From Cryptomeria japonica (lineage: Eukaryota > Streptophyta > Pinopsida > Cupressales > Cupressaceae), in assembly GCF_030272615.1 (NCBI RefSeq), contig NC_081412.1, forward strand, positions 693,602,083-693,666,082: a stretch of DNA of 64,000 nucleotides, in the 5' to 3' direction. Below, piece after piece: positions 23,074-35,008 of the stretch (the stretch's first letter is position 1; each line of letters starts with the position of its first letter). The translations under genes were made by a program, and so were the position numbers. Under the pieces are notes generated by a model. It ran no database searches, was not told the DNA's origin, and saw only the letters and a list, made by a program, of their open reading frames with translations.

Positions 23074-26000
23074 ATGGCATCCACCTCTGTAATTGAATAC
23101 ATAGAGAACCCTACTATTGTGGAAGTAATTAAAAGACCTAGGCCCATATTTCAGTTGGTCCCCAAAATAGCAAAGAAGGATGATACCTTAGGTGCATTCT
23201 CTCAAATCCCTTAAGGTGTTGTATATGCTAAAGACCCTAGAATGTATATTCACTGCAATATTGAAGAGCTAGGAGACGAGGAAATCAAAACCATGTACAA
23301 AAATGAGATATGTGATGATACCGGCAATATCAAAGCTAAACACAAAATCATTGAAACCCTAGGATTCACAGAAATCCTTAGTATTCTTGAATTTCCTAAG
23401 GATGTGATTAGGATAGTGTTAAGCAGAGTTCATGGAGAATTTTTCTAGTTAGATGCATTTCATAAGATCACCAAGCAAGCAGTAAAGGCTGTCACAGGGT
23501 TATTGGCCACCGGTAAAAGACCAGACAAAAACAAGAAAGTTTCAAATGATTTAGTCACAGACCTAACAGGTGCAACATTTGATAAAAGATCTTTAAGGGT
23601 TAATGATGTAAAGGATACAAATATAAGATTCATAAGCATTATATTAGGTTACAAAGCCACTCATGCTAATAGACTTAACTCAGTTTCAAGTTTATGCATT
23701 AAGAGTGCTTATGACATGATAACCAACAATGCAAAAATTGACATCTGTGAATGGCTAAAGGATGAACTTATAGACAACCCTAGAAAGATAAAGAAGGATA
23801 AGAAAGGAACCTTCAGATTTGGAAATCTGTTAGTGTGTCTAATGCTTCATATAACAAAACAAGTTCCCGGTATAGGATATAAAGAATTTGGATATGACAT
23901 ACCAGTAGGAAAGCAACTAACAGAACTGTTCAATACCATGGGTGAGAATAAGGAAAACAACATTCATGACTTTTTCCAAGCACTAAAGATGAAAATGAAG
24001 AAAAGGACAAGGTTATCTCAGGAAATTGTAGATAAATACAAAGATGATATATGCTTTGTTATCAAAAAGGATGAATTATGGATGGAAGCAGTCATCCCAA
24101 GGACAATCTAGGTAACAAAAATGGGCTATGAAATAGATGACCACATAGTTGAAACTTATGCCAAAGCACTTCTGGAAGCCCCCAATGAACCTAAGGAGGA
24201 AGCATTTGGTAGTGCTGAAACAATAGAAAAACAAATACAGTCCAAGAAAAGAATGAAGAAGGTAGAAGATTTTGTGAGAAAAGGATCCAGACAAGAAAAA
24301 GCCATTAAGGAAGATGTATTAAAGAAAACTAGCATAACTGAAGATGAGTTGGCAGCCTCACAACCTGAAGCTCATCTATCACCAGTAGGTACTTCTTCAG
24401 AAGGAGACATGCCAACAACCTTTAAAAGAGTTGTTAGGAAAAGAGATCCCTCACCGGTAACCACTCCTTCACCTAGAAGGACAAGGCAAAAGCAACAAGC
24501 TGTGAGATCTCCGGTCAAAAAGGTCACACCCAAAAAGAAGCTAACCCCTAAGAAAAAGAAAAAAACTGACTTGGCACCTCTAGACATTTTGTTAAGTGAG
24601 ATCACAGAGGAAGGAAAATTGAAGAACATAGGGAAAATTTATGACACCCTATCGGCTGATGAGAAAGCGAAAGTTGAGGAGAGTGTAATACTACACATGG
24701 ACATGTTTAAAATTTTTTTGATGCAAGTCATAAATGAAATTCCTGATGACTTATACAAAAGACTTGAGGCTAGAAGGCAAGGAGTAATTGAACTGGACAA
24801 GAAAATAAAAATAGAAAAACTATTTGTTGTATATCCGGTAAACTCCCCAAAAGAAATTGATGATCTAATAGCTTAGGCTAACTAAACAGTTTTTTCGACT
24901 GCACACTAGCAAATTTCACTGATGGTAGGTAGAGTTACAGAGGTTTCAGAGGAAACAGAAGATGGTTGGGACATATTTTTGGTTGAAAAAGAGAAACAAG
25001 AAGAATATAGGAATCCCAAGCCTATTGAGGTATATCAGAAGGATAAGGACAAAGGGAAAGGGAAAATTGGTGGACCTCCAAGCATAAAGGTTAAAGATAA
25101 CCTACCTCCACCTGTAAAAATTGCAATCCCTAAAAACCAACCGGCAGCTGAAAGCATGGATGCAGACGATAGCAATACAAATCCTAAAGTCCTGTTCACT
25201 GTAAATGTTGATACCCAGAAGATCAACATAACAGTTGATAAAGACCCAAGTGAAAAATCAGATATGGCTAAAGAGCCTCCGATAACAAGAAATACAGAGC
25301 AACTGACAGTGGATATAGGGAAAAAGATGGAATCTGAAGCACAAACAGAGAAACCAATAGAGCTAAAGGCTCCTGAACAGATGCCACTAGTAAGTAATGA
25401 AGTAGGAAAACCAGTGCTAAAGGAAATGCAAACACAAACTGACCTGCCAGAGGTCAATACAAGCATGGTCACTTCTACCGATACTCAGTTTGTTGGGTCA
25501 CCATCAAAGTCAACAAATGTGACTGAGTTATTACTTGGATCCATCAAGAAAATAACTGACTATAGTTCTCAAGCTTACAAAGCAATAGATGATTCAATAC
25601 CAATTTTGAAGATAATCGCTCTTGATTGTAATATAGATAATAAATATTCTTTAGGACAGTTGGATACATTATGTAAATACATTTCTAGAAATATTGAGAA
25701 AATATAGTTAGAATTTGTAAAGGACATTGTAGAAAAGGAGAAACAAAAACTCTTTGAGGAAGAAATTAAGAAGTGTAATAGAGACTTTGACACACTTCTA
25801 ATGGAACTGTGTAGTTTGTTAAAAGAGTACAAAAACCTGTACAAAGACACATGCAAAAAAAACTTCCTGACTGTAGATATAGACAAGAAAATAAGCAAGA
25901 CACAGGAAGAGATAAACAAGCTTGTAGACAATTTTGTCAACTCACCAGATTCACTATCTGTTTTTGAAAACAAGTTAGCAAATTTTGAGGCAGAATTACT

Positions 26001-26274
26001 TAAACAGGAGGAAGAGAAAGAGACAATAATAAATAAGGCAAAACACTTGAGATCTAAACTGAGTCCAAGATTGGACTATCTAGCATCTCTATGAAAGGAA
26101 ATCTCAGAGGCATTAACATCGGGAAGTAAAACACCGGCAGAGCAATTACAACATCTCACCGGTACTGTGAAGAGGACTGAAATAGCAATAAAAGATAGCA
26201 AAAAGTTTATGGATAGTATAAACTTAATTTTGAGTGATCTTTTTTAGATAATAACTACCCAACTACAAGGTTGA
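23074..26274 (+). pseudogene. ORF2 of family-1 element, long protein of unknown function
   Basis: About 1,066 codons in one frame from the ATG at 23074, broken by some ten stops (near 23213, 23446, 24109, three around 24874-24911, 25705, 26092, 26245). No frameshift is needed. The N-terminal ~350 codons look globular and contain the conserved block IVLSRVH near codon 118 and GNLLVCLMLHI near codon 252, both matched in the family-3 ORF. The middle (24200-25500) is Lys/Pro/Thr-rich, probably disordered, with basic PKKK runs that could be nuclear localisation signals. The C-terminal ~250 codons are coiled coil with an SPRLDYL motif near 26065-26085. The ORF ends about 60 bases before the first polypurine tract. 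It replaces pol. I do not recognise the family; a structural or accessory role is inference. Confidence 0.7.
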
Positions 26275-26336
26275 GGATATGGATCGGTATATCTACAAAC
26301 TCTACTAACATCTTGACAACCTTTGTCATTGATGCC

Positions 26337-26490
26337 AAAGGGGGAGTAGTAGGATGAGAAAATTCAAAGACAGGAATCATATGCTCAGGGGGAGCCCCTC
26401 ATATTTTTTGTAAATTTTTTGGTCTACACATTTTTGGACACCTTTTTGAAATTTCTCATGAGTGTTGCCATCAATGCCAAAGGGGGAGAT
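26337..26490 (+). promoter_or_regulatory. Triple polypurine tract before the 3' LTR
   Basis: AAAGGGGGAG at 26337-26346, CAGGGGGAG at about 26385-26393, and AAAGGGGGAGAT at 26479-26490 abutting the 3' LTR. Multiple polypurine tracts in tandem are a reported Sirevirus hallmark. The same three-part layout occurs at 39750-39986. Confidence 0.8.
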
Positions 26491-27306
26491 TGTTGGCATA
26501 TGGACACTCTAATGAGACATTGTGTGTGATTGAAGGTTTGTCATTGATGGAAACCTTGCAATCCTATGGCACTAGCAAAACATCATACTAGCAAAGAATT
26601 ATTCAAGCAAGATAGTGCACCGGCATCAACAAGATCACTCTACACCAGCACCGGCACTGGCATAGAAGAAAAGATGTATACTGGCACAGAGGCCAACAAA
26701 TTTTTTTGATATGTAATATTTTGTTTATTATTGTAAGCCAACTTGGCAAATTGTAAAATGACTCTTGTATATAAAGAAGATCATTGTAGACAATTAAAAA
26801 GGTAAGTAAGTGAACAAAAAAAAGAAAATTATTAGGCAGACCTAATGTGCGAATTATAGGTCAAGGGTATGTGTAAAGAATAGAGTTAGAACTGGTACTA
26901 AATCTGGCATTGGAGATGCTATTGTAAAGCAGTACAAATCATTGGATTAGTATAAACCTCATTGTAAGTCAGTGTGACTTCTCATTAAGCAGTGAGCTCT
27001 AGGCAATTGGCCTTCCTACATGTGCAGGCCCCTATTGTAAGTAATATTCTCTTATTGGACAATAAGTGAATATTGTGGGTCACAAATCCCACTGAGGTTT
27101 TTCCCACACTGGGTTTCCTCATTAAACATCTTGTGTTATGGTGTTCTTTTCATGTGGATGTTTTTGATTCTGTTTATTACATTAATTCTTGCATACCGGT
27201 ACACTGCTACTTTATGTTCTTTATGTTTTAACCTAAGAAAATTTGACTACCGGTCAGATACTGATTCACCCCCCCCCCCCTCTCTTTATCTGTGGGAACC
27301 CTAACA
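26491..27306 (+). mobile_element. 3' LTR of family-1 element
   Basis: TGTTGGCATA to CCCTAACA, colinear with 20731-21542. Many differences are CG-to-TG/CA changes (for example ATCGAC against ACTAGC). A C-run near 27270 is expanded. Confidence 0.9.
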
Positions 27307-27878
27307 TCAATTTCACTCTCAGAAGTAGCTACCATCTTGTGCCATACACAAGATCATCACCATCATACACATATTATTAGCATGATTCTAATCCTTATCT
27401 TAATACTTCTAATCCTCATAGATCAATATGATATCAATATCATGCTTCTAATCCTTATCTTAGTATGATAACATTATGTTATCATCTCTATTCTCAATCA
27501 TGATCATCATCCCCATTACTACCATAGATGTACAAGAGAAAAAATAATTCATTATATTTGATCTTCAATGAAAAATTATCATCATCATACATGGTGAGAC
27601 ATCAACACCAAATAGATGGTGGACATACAACCAAGGACATTATCAACATCTCCACACAATTGCATATATGGCAAAATAATTGTCCACATCAATATAAGGA
27701 CATGTATCAATACTAGTTATCTCCACATCACATATTATCAGACACCATATCATGTTTTCTATCAACACCAAGAGGGTGGACATCAAGCATAGATAATTTG
27801 CATTACACATTCATCTAATTATCTGCACTTTGCATCACAAACAACACCTAACACTAACATAACATATTAAATGTAGAC
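27307..27878. other. Flanking sequence rich in ATC/ATT triplets
   Basis: Low-complexity stretch between two elements. TTCTAATCCTTATCTTA is repeated near 27387 and 27446. No gene seen. Confidence 0.5.
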
Positions 27879-27883
27879 ATTAG

Positions 27884-29161
27884 TGTTAACAACAATCAAG
27901 AGGGAAGACTTAGAGGGGGGGGTGAATCAGTCTTCACTGGATTAGAAAATTAAACTCCAAAACAAAATTGATAAACTGTAGTAATGAACAGATAAGTAAA
28001 TTAACAACACAACACACAACACCAAGATTTTTGATGTGGAAAACCTCGTTAAGGGAAAAACATGGTGGGAACCTACCCACAATAAGATGATATTCTACAG
28101 TAGTATGTGAAAATATTACAATGGGGAATGCACATGCATTTAGGCACACTGCCTAGAGCTCACTGCTCAAAAGATATTTGCACGAAAGGCTACAACCCTC
28201 AGGGAAGTCTCACTGACTTACAATATTATTTGAACTACAATCCGAAAGAAATGAACTACAATGATAGCATCTACAAATGCCTGATTATAGTTCTAGTTAA
28301 GAACAGTTGTCTGCTCTGCAACACCAATCTCACTGCAATACTTCGTTGAATGATAAATCTCTTATTCACACATTCACCTCTCTCTGATAAGGCAGACACA
28401 ATACCGACACTAAAACTAAGTGGATAACTCACACATATATATACAATTCATCAACCTTGATAAAAAGGTCGGCTAAACCCTCAACCCTTAACTCATAATT
28501 ACAAAAAATTACATTACATGATCCAAAGATCAATCATAGAACTAATATAATTATTTAAATTACATAGCATGGAGCTAATTCAAATTTCCAAATGATCACA
28601 TCCATTGAAAATCATGCCAAGATCAATCGCAACATGGTAGACCACCAAAAATACCGCACAACATGAAAATCAATACTGGTTGATAGAAACCACCAAAAAA
28701 TTGCACAACAATCAATGCAAATAGCCAAAACAAATAGGACATGACTAGGAAACACCAACAAGAATGTTAGAATCATCACCAACAGCTGCACCAACACCAC
28801 TTATCTAATCTTTATCGATCAACATCAGAAAGCTCAAGAACACAACCAATCAACAACTGCCACAAATAAGGATAAATTATGGGACACCAAATCATGAACC
28901 ATCTCAAATGAAGGTACACAAGATCATCCCAAACAATATCCCAGAACCTCGGCACAAGATCTAATCACACCGGAATATATCAGAGGAAATACCAGATTCT
29001 GCAAAACAGTGATCAACATAACTAAACTACCAAACCAAATTAGAAGATCTTCCCAAACTCACCAAAATAAACCACAAGAATATGTTGACATCAATGACAA
29101 CAACATATCCTAGCAGCAACAATGAACAACCAAATCCAACAATCTCCCAAACAATCCAACA
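27884..29161 (-). mobile_element. 3' LTR of the copia element
   Basis: On the minus strand it runs TGTTGGATTG to GTTAACA. It carries a TATA-like TATATATA at about 28433-28446 and the GGTTTTTCCC-type block inverted at 28037-28060. Confidence 0.85.
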
Positions 29162-29365
29162 ATCTCCCCCTTTGGCATTGATGGCAACATATGAATGTGA
29201 AAAACAGTCAATGCAAAGAAAGAAGATATCGCCAGCAAACACCCACTAAGATCAAGATAGATAATGCAATTTTTCACATGATCTCTCTTCCCCTTTGAAA
29301 AAAATGCCAAAGATCTCCAAAAAAGAAAACCAAAAACCAGAAACATGAATCTCTCTCCCCTTGGG
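29162..29365 (-). promoter_or_regulatory. Polypurine tracts of the copia element
   Basis: The minus strand has AAAGGGGGAGAT at 29162-29173 abutting the LTR, and two weaker tracts, CAAAGGGGAAGAGAG near 29281-29299 and CCAAGGGGAGAGAG near 29351-29365. The terminal tract with its flanks is identical over 33 nt to those at 26466-26495 and 39959-39992. Confidence 0.75.
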
Positions 29366-29475
29366 ATACACAACCAAATCAACAGACTACTCCAGTAGAG
29401 GAGAAACATCGCTAAAACAATCCAGATAAAAGAATAAGGCTCTAAAATCCACCAGATCGATGCAACTCAATGTAT

Positions 29476-30369
29476 CTAGTTCTCATCAGGAGGGGTGGAT
29501 ACCCCTAGCTTGTCTCTCAAGTAAATAAATGTATCTACAGGCAAAGGCTTAGTGAAAAACTCAGAAATTTGTTCCTTTGTAGATACATACTCCAACTTCA
29601 CCTTCCCTTCATAGACTTTCTCTCTAAAGTAATTGTATTTGATTGATATATGCTTAGTCTTTGAATGTTGCACCAGATTCTTTGACATGTTTATAGCACT
29701 AGAATTATCACAATATATAACAGTAGGCTCATCATGAATAACTCTGATATATTTCAACATTTGCTTCATCTAAACTATTTGAGTGCAATTACCAGCAACA
29801 ACAATATACTCAGCTTCAGAAGTAGATAAGGGTACTGATTCCTGATTCTTACTGGCCCAAGAAACCAACTTCTTACCTAAAAAGAATACACCATAGATAG
29901 TACTCTTTCGGTCATCAACATAAGCAGCCCAATCTGCATTAGTGTAGGCACACAACATGACTTCAACATTATTTGGATACCATAAACAATAATACACAAT
30001 CCCTTTTAGATATTTGAATATCCTCTTAACAACAGTGACATGAATTTCCTTTGGATCAATTTGATATCTAGCGGCCATACACACAACATGTATAATGTTA
30101 GGCATAGTCTGAGTAAGATATAGCAGTCCATCAACCATAGATCTGTACAAGCTTTGATTAGCTTTCAGGGATTCATCAGTTTTGGACAATTTACAACTAG
30201 TCACCATAGGAGTTCCAACCAGTTTGGAATCATCTAGTGCAAAATTCTTCAACAGTTCCTTCACATACTTAGTTTGAGATATAAAGATACATTTTCTTGT
30301 TTGTGCAATTTGCAAACCTAAGAAAAAGTTCATCTCACGAATCATAGACATCTCAAATTCTTTCTGCAT
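29476..30369 (-). pseudogene. Copia RNase H domain and RT C-terminal part
   Basis: Starting at 30369, the frame holds the RT connection region (FFLGLQIAQT, then YVKELLKNF and GTPM), followed by RNase H with the NADWA, SWASKNQ and LSTSEAEY motifs. A stop at 29767-29769 interrupts it; the remainder (YCDNSSAINMSKN, HSKTKHI, FFTKPLP) ends at 29476. The catalytic Asp/Glu residues of ADW, SEAEY and YCDN are present. It continues the RT region after a frameshift near 30370. It degrades the RNA strand during reverse transcription. Confidence 0.85.
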
Positions 30370-31400
30370 ATCACCATAAACTTCATACTCATATCATCAT
30401 CACCACCAAAGATAATGTCATCAACAAAGACTTCAACAATCAAAATGTTATCATTTTCAATCTTAAAGTACAGATTACTATCATCAACACCTTTAGTAAA
30501 TCCCAATTTCAACAAGCATTTGTCTAATCTAGCATACCAGGCTCTAGGAGCTTGTTTCAATCCATAAAGTTCTTTCTTCAACTTACATACCATGTCTCCA
30601 TCATCCGACAGTGAAAATTCATCAAGTTTCTCAATGTAAACTTCTTCCTCTAGATCACCATTCAAAAATGCAGACTTGACATCCATGTGATATACCTTGA
30701 AATCTTTATAAGCAACATAAGAAAGTAATAGTCTAAAAACTTCAATTTTGGCAACTGGAGAAAATTTTTCTTCATAATCAATTCCTTCTTGCTGTGAATA
30801 TCCTTTGCAAACCAGTCTAGCTTTATTTCTAACTACTTCATTGGCTTCATTCAATTTGTTCCTAAAAACCTATTTGGTACCAATAACATTTTTATCCTTA
30901 GGTCTAGGCACAATTTCCTGAGTGTTATTCTTTTCAATATGATCTAACTCTTCTTCCATGGCTCTTATCTAGTTATCATCTTTACAGGCTTCAACAACAT
31001 CTTTAGGCTCAATTTTAGAAATCAAACATACTTCTTCTACAACTAAACTTCTTCTAGTCATCACACCTTTATTCTTATCACCAATAATTTTATTCTCAGA
31101 TTAATTTAATTTAACATACCTCATAGTCTTTTATTTGTTTTGATCCTTAGGTTCCTACACATTGTCACCAACAGCAGTAACATCCGAATTAACAGTCTCT
31201 ACCAAATCATTTTTCTTAGGCTCTTCAGGCTGAATAGGAACTAATACAACATGTTGACCATCATCATAATCTTTGATCTCCTTCCCAAGGTTCTCATCCA
31301 CCTTCACATTTTCACTCTCAACTATCTTTCCCAATCTCTTGTTATAACACCAGTAGGCTTCACTCTTTGTGGAATATCCCAAAAAGATACCTTCATCACT
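30370..31400 (-). pseudogene. Copia reverse transcriptase, broken
   Basis: The best part is 30854-30370: [16 protein letters not shown], then [32 protein letters not shown] and FVDDIIFGG. The catalytic VDD pair is intact, with Phe in place of the usual Tyr before it. Upstream, 31382-30855 is the poorly conserved linker after integrase, in the same frame with many stops (31155, 30968 and others). Frameshifts at about 31400 and 30370 separate it from its neighbours. Confidence 0.85.
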
Positions 31401-32310
31401 TCTAGCATCAAAATTTCCAATATCCTCATCTCTCTTGATATAACATTTTCTACCAAAAAGCTTTGAAATGTTTCATAGTAGGAACATGAACAAACCAAAC
31501 CTCATAAGCGGTCTTACTGGTATCACCTTTGATACGAAATTTGTTAAATGTATAGACTACAGTGCTAATAGCTTCTCTCTAGTAGACCTTTGTAACATTT
31601 CCTTCAATAAACATAGTTCTTGCAACATCCAAAACAATACAGTTCTTTCTCTCAACAACTCCATTCTACTGTGGGGTTCTAGGAGTAGATAGTTGTCTTC
31701 TAATTCCATACATCTCACAGAATGAATTGAACTCACCGGAATAGAATTATCCACCTCTATCAGATCTCAGACATTTTAGCTTCAATCCAAACTCAGTTTC
31801 AACTTTATCTTTGAATATCTTGAATTTCTCAAATGCTTATGATTTTTCCTTCAAAAAGACAACCCACATCATCCTGGAATAATCATCAATTAGCAACATA
31901 AATTATCTATCACACTGCACACTTCTAACATTTTTAGGTCCACATAGGTCAGTATGCACAAGATCCAGCAACCCATCAGATGTATACAGTTTATTCTTAA
32001 AAGAAATCCTTGTTTTCTTACCCAACAGACATTCCTTACATATTGGATTAATAGGTTTAACAATATTAGGCAGATCTCTAACAACTTGTGTAGAACTGAT
32101 CTTAATCAATGAATCAAATTTTACATGACACATCCTTCTATGCCACAGCCAACTCTCATCTATCTTAGCAATCAAACAAATTTTCTCACCAACATTCAAA
32201 TGAAAAATGTTAGCTTCAATCTTAGTTCTGGATGCAATCTCTATACTAGAGGGATTCAAGATCTTGCATTTACCATCCTTGAATTGTATATTATAACCCT
32301 TATCAACCAT
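31401..32310 (-). pseudogene. Copia GAG-pre-integrase and integrase, broken
   Basis: 32310 onward shows LWHRRMCHV and CKECLLGK, the HHCC zinc-binding region. The core domain then has HTDLCGP, LRSDRGG and NGVVERKN, so all three catalytic acids of the D,D,E triad are visible. In-frame stops include ones after SVQCDR, in LKEKS, after RSDRGG and before NGVVERK. The protein would join cDNA to the chromosome. Shadow ORFs on the other strand (31251-31692) are not real genes. Confidence 0.85.
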
Positions 32311-33672
32311 CTATCCAACACTCAAAAGAATTTGCTTCAAACCTTCAACGTACAAGACATCATCAGTGTTATGCTTACTATCAAAAGAAATAGAACCTCT
32401 CCCACGGATCACACAGGCTTTATCATCTCCAAATCTAACTATTCCACCATCATACCTTTCCATGCTTACAAATTTTTTTTTATCACCAGTCATATGATGT
32501 GAACAACCACTATCAATCACCCATTCACCCTTTTCTTCTACCTTAGCAGCCAAAGCTTTCTCCTCAACAAAATAGCTAGTGGAATCAATAGGTATAGGTC
32601 TATCTTCTTTAATGACAATAAACACAACTTCATCTCCTTCTGATTCATCATTTGTAACACCTTCATCTACAACATAATAACAATTCTTCTGAATCCTAAA
32701 CTTTCGGTTAGACTTATAAGGCTTATCATACTTTTCATGCTTCTCATAGCTATCATTCCTATGATGCTTATCAAACTTACCATGTCTGTCATACTTAGTC
32801 ATTCTCTCAAGACACCTAGAAGCAAAATTTCCTATCTTATTACAAGAAAAAAATTTCAAGGGAAACTTTCCATCATATTTACCGGCACCTTTAGGCAATC
32901 TCCAGGAAATCAATTCTTCAATCTCGTCAATCTATCTCTCTTGCTCTGCTATTTCTCTTCTTTCTTTTTCATATATAGATACTCTACACTCATCAGGATC
33001 ATATTTCTTCTTACCAAATATAGATGTTGATGCTCTAAATGTTGTCTCAGACTTTCCAAGTGATTCTCCAAATTCACTCAGCTCAAATGCAACAAGTTTT
33101 CCAACCAACATATCTCTTGTTATTATAGTCACACTCCGGATCTCATCAATAGCAACAACCTTATGCTTATAGGAAGGAGGCATAGATCTCAACACCTTAG
33201 CAACAATTTCATCTTCCTTAATGGTTCCACCGACATATCTAATACCTAGGAAAAGGTCATTCACCTTAGCCATAAAAGAGTGCATGTTCTCATCATCTCC
33301 CATCTTCAATGTCTGATACTTTCCTTTTAAACTCTACAACTTAGCAACTTTCACTTGTTTATCACCTTCATACAGGATCTCAAGCTTTATCCAAATCTCA
33401 TGTGCGGTCTCAAGTCCCATTACATTTTTCATCTTAGAATCAGTCAGGGCACTAAGAAATGCTTCCTTCATTCTGATGTTATATTTTCCTTCCTTAACCT
33501 CATTGGGAGTGGATGGTCCATTTTGAGGAAAAACATAGATATTCTTTGTAATATACTAATAATTTTCACCAAGGCATTTCAAGTGCACTTCCATCTGGTC
33601 CTTCAATATAGCATAGTTACTTCCATCAAATCTTGGACTATCCTTCTTAAATATTGCACCTTGAGCTACCAT
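32311..33672 (-). pseudogene. Copia Gag and protease, broken
   Basis: The ATG at 33672-33670 opens MVAQGAIFKKDSPRFDG and keeps the same frame through a UBN2-type Gag domain (EIWIKLEILYEG; FMAKVNDLF). Stops lie near 33557, 33337 and 32930. The zinc knuckle near 32850-32810 (FFSCNKIGNFASRC) has lost its first Cys and its His, so it could not bind zinc normally. The protease shows WVIDSGCSHHMTG with catalytic Asp at 32514. A stop at about 32308 leads into integrase. Confidence 0.85.
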
Positions 33673-33714
33673 CCCAAAATTTCTCAAGTGGTTAAGCTTC
33701 TACCAAAGGATCTA

Positions 33715-33726
33715 GCTCTAATACCA
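33715..33726 (-). promoter_or_regulatory. Primer-binding site of the copia element
   Basis: The minus strand reads TGGTATTAGAGC, one transition from the initiator tRNA-Met site. It lies two bases from the 5' LTR. Confidence 0.85.
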
Positions 33727-33728
33727 AT

Positions 33729-35003
33729 TGTTAGCAGCAATTATGAGGGAAGACTGAGAGGGGGGTGTGAATCAGTCTTCACCATATTAAAAAATTAAAC
33801 TTCAAAACAAAATTGATAAACTGCAGCAATGAACAGATAAGAAAATTGACATCACAACATACAACACCAATATTTTTGACATGGAAAGCCAAGTTAAGGG
33901 AGAAACCATGGTGGGAACCTACCCACAATAAGATGATACTCTACAGTAGTATGTGAAAATATTACAATGGGGAATGCACATGCATTCAGGCACACTGCCT
34001 AGAGCTCACTACTCAAAAGATATTTTCCTGGAAGGCTACAACCCTCAGGGAAGTCTCATTGACTTACAATATGATTCAAACTAAAATTTGGAAGAAATGG
34101 ACTTCAATGATAACATCTACAAATGCCTGATGATAGTTCCGGTTAAGCACAAGTGTCTTCTTTAGAACACCAATCTCACCTCAACACTTCATTGAATGAT
34201 AAATCTATTTTTCACACATTCACCTCTCTCTGATAATGCAAACACAATATCGACACCAAAACTAAGTGGATAATTCACATATATATACAATTCATCAAAC
34301 TTGATAACAAGGTTAGGTAAACCCTCAACCCTCAACTCATAATTACAAAAAAATACATTAAATGATACAAAGATCAATCACTAGACCAATATAATGCTTT
34401 ACATTACATAGCATGGGCCTAATTCCAATTTCCAAATGATCACATCCACCAGAAATCATGCCAAGATCAACCACAACATGCTACACCACCAGAAATATGA
34501 CATAACACGAAAATCAATACCGGTTGATAGAAACCACCAAAAACTTGCACAACAATCAATACTGATCAACAAAACAAGTAGGATATGACTAGGAAACATG
34601 AGCAAGCATGTTAGAATCATCACCAACAACTGCACTAGCACCAGTTATCAAATCTTCATCGATAAACATCAGAAAGCTCAAGAACACAACCAATCAACAA
34701 CTACCACAAAGAAGGATAAGTTGCAAGGCACCAGATCACAAACCATCTGAAATGAAGATACATAAGATCATCCCAAACAATATCCCAAAATATTAGCACA
34801 AGATTTGATTACACCGGAATATACTGGAGGAAATACAAGATTTTGCAAAACAATGATCAACATAACTAAACTACCAAACAAGATCAGAAGATCTTCCCAA
34901 ACACTGGAATAAACCTTAGGAATATGTTGACATCGATGACAACAACATATCCTAGCAGCAATAATGAACAACCAAATCCAATAATCTCCCCAACAATCCA
35001 AAA
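33729..35003 (-). mobile_element. 5' LTR of the copia element
   Basis: Colinear with 27884-29161. Its outer end has mutated from TGTTGG to TTTTGG, but the adjoining ATTAG (35004-35008) fixes the boundary. Confidence 0.85.
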
Positions 35004-35008
35004 ATTAG

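Larger units (their letters stand above)
20731..27306 (+). mobile_element. Non-autonomous LTR element, family 1 (Gag-like ORF plus unknown ORF, no pol)
   Basis: Complete structure: 5' LTR 20731-21542, initiator tRNA-Met primer site 21545, ORF1 21614-22771, spacer, ORF2 23074-26274, triple polypurine tract 26337-26490, 3' LTR 26491-27306. There is no protease, integrase, RT or RNase H. LTRs differ by roughly 4-5% by eye. Flanks TTAGT (20726-20730) and TCAAT (27307-27311) match at three of five positions; both mismatches are transitions, so a decayed TSD is possible. The primer site, polypurine tract and LTR motifs match those of the copia element at 27884-35003, which suggests mobilisation by a copia (Sirevirus-like) partner. 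Confidence 0.85.
27884..35003 (-). mobile_element. Ty1/copia retrotransposon, complete but decayed (Sirevirus-like signals)
   Basis: LTRs 33729-35003 (5') and 27884-29161 (3'), perfect 5-bp TSD ATTAG at 27879-27883 and 35004-35008. The domain order on the minus strand is Gag with zinc knuckle, protease, integrase, RT, RNase H. Integrase before RT defines Ty1/copia. LTRs differ by roughly a tenth of positions by eye, so this is an old insertion. The polyprotein has many stops and at least two frameshifts (near 31400 and 30370). The RNase H end (VQHSKTKH...FFTKPL) and triple purine tracts are most like Sirevirus members, held with moderate confidence. Confidence 0.9.

Noticed and set aside
31251-31692. 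Plus-strand ORFs over the copia pol region
   Set aside because: Shadows of the minus-strand integrase and RT.
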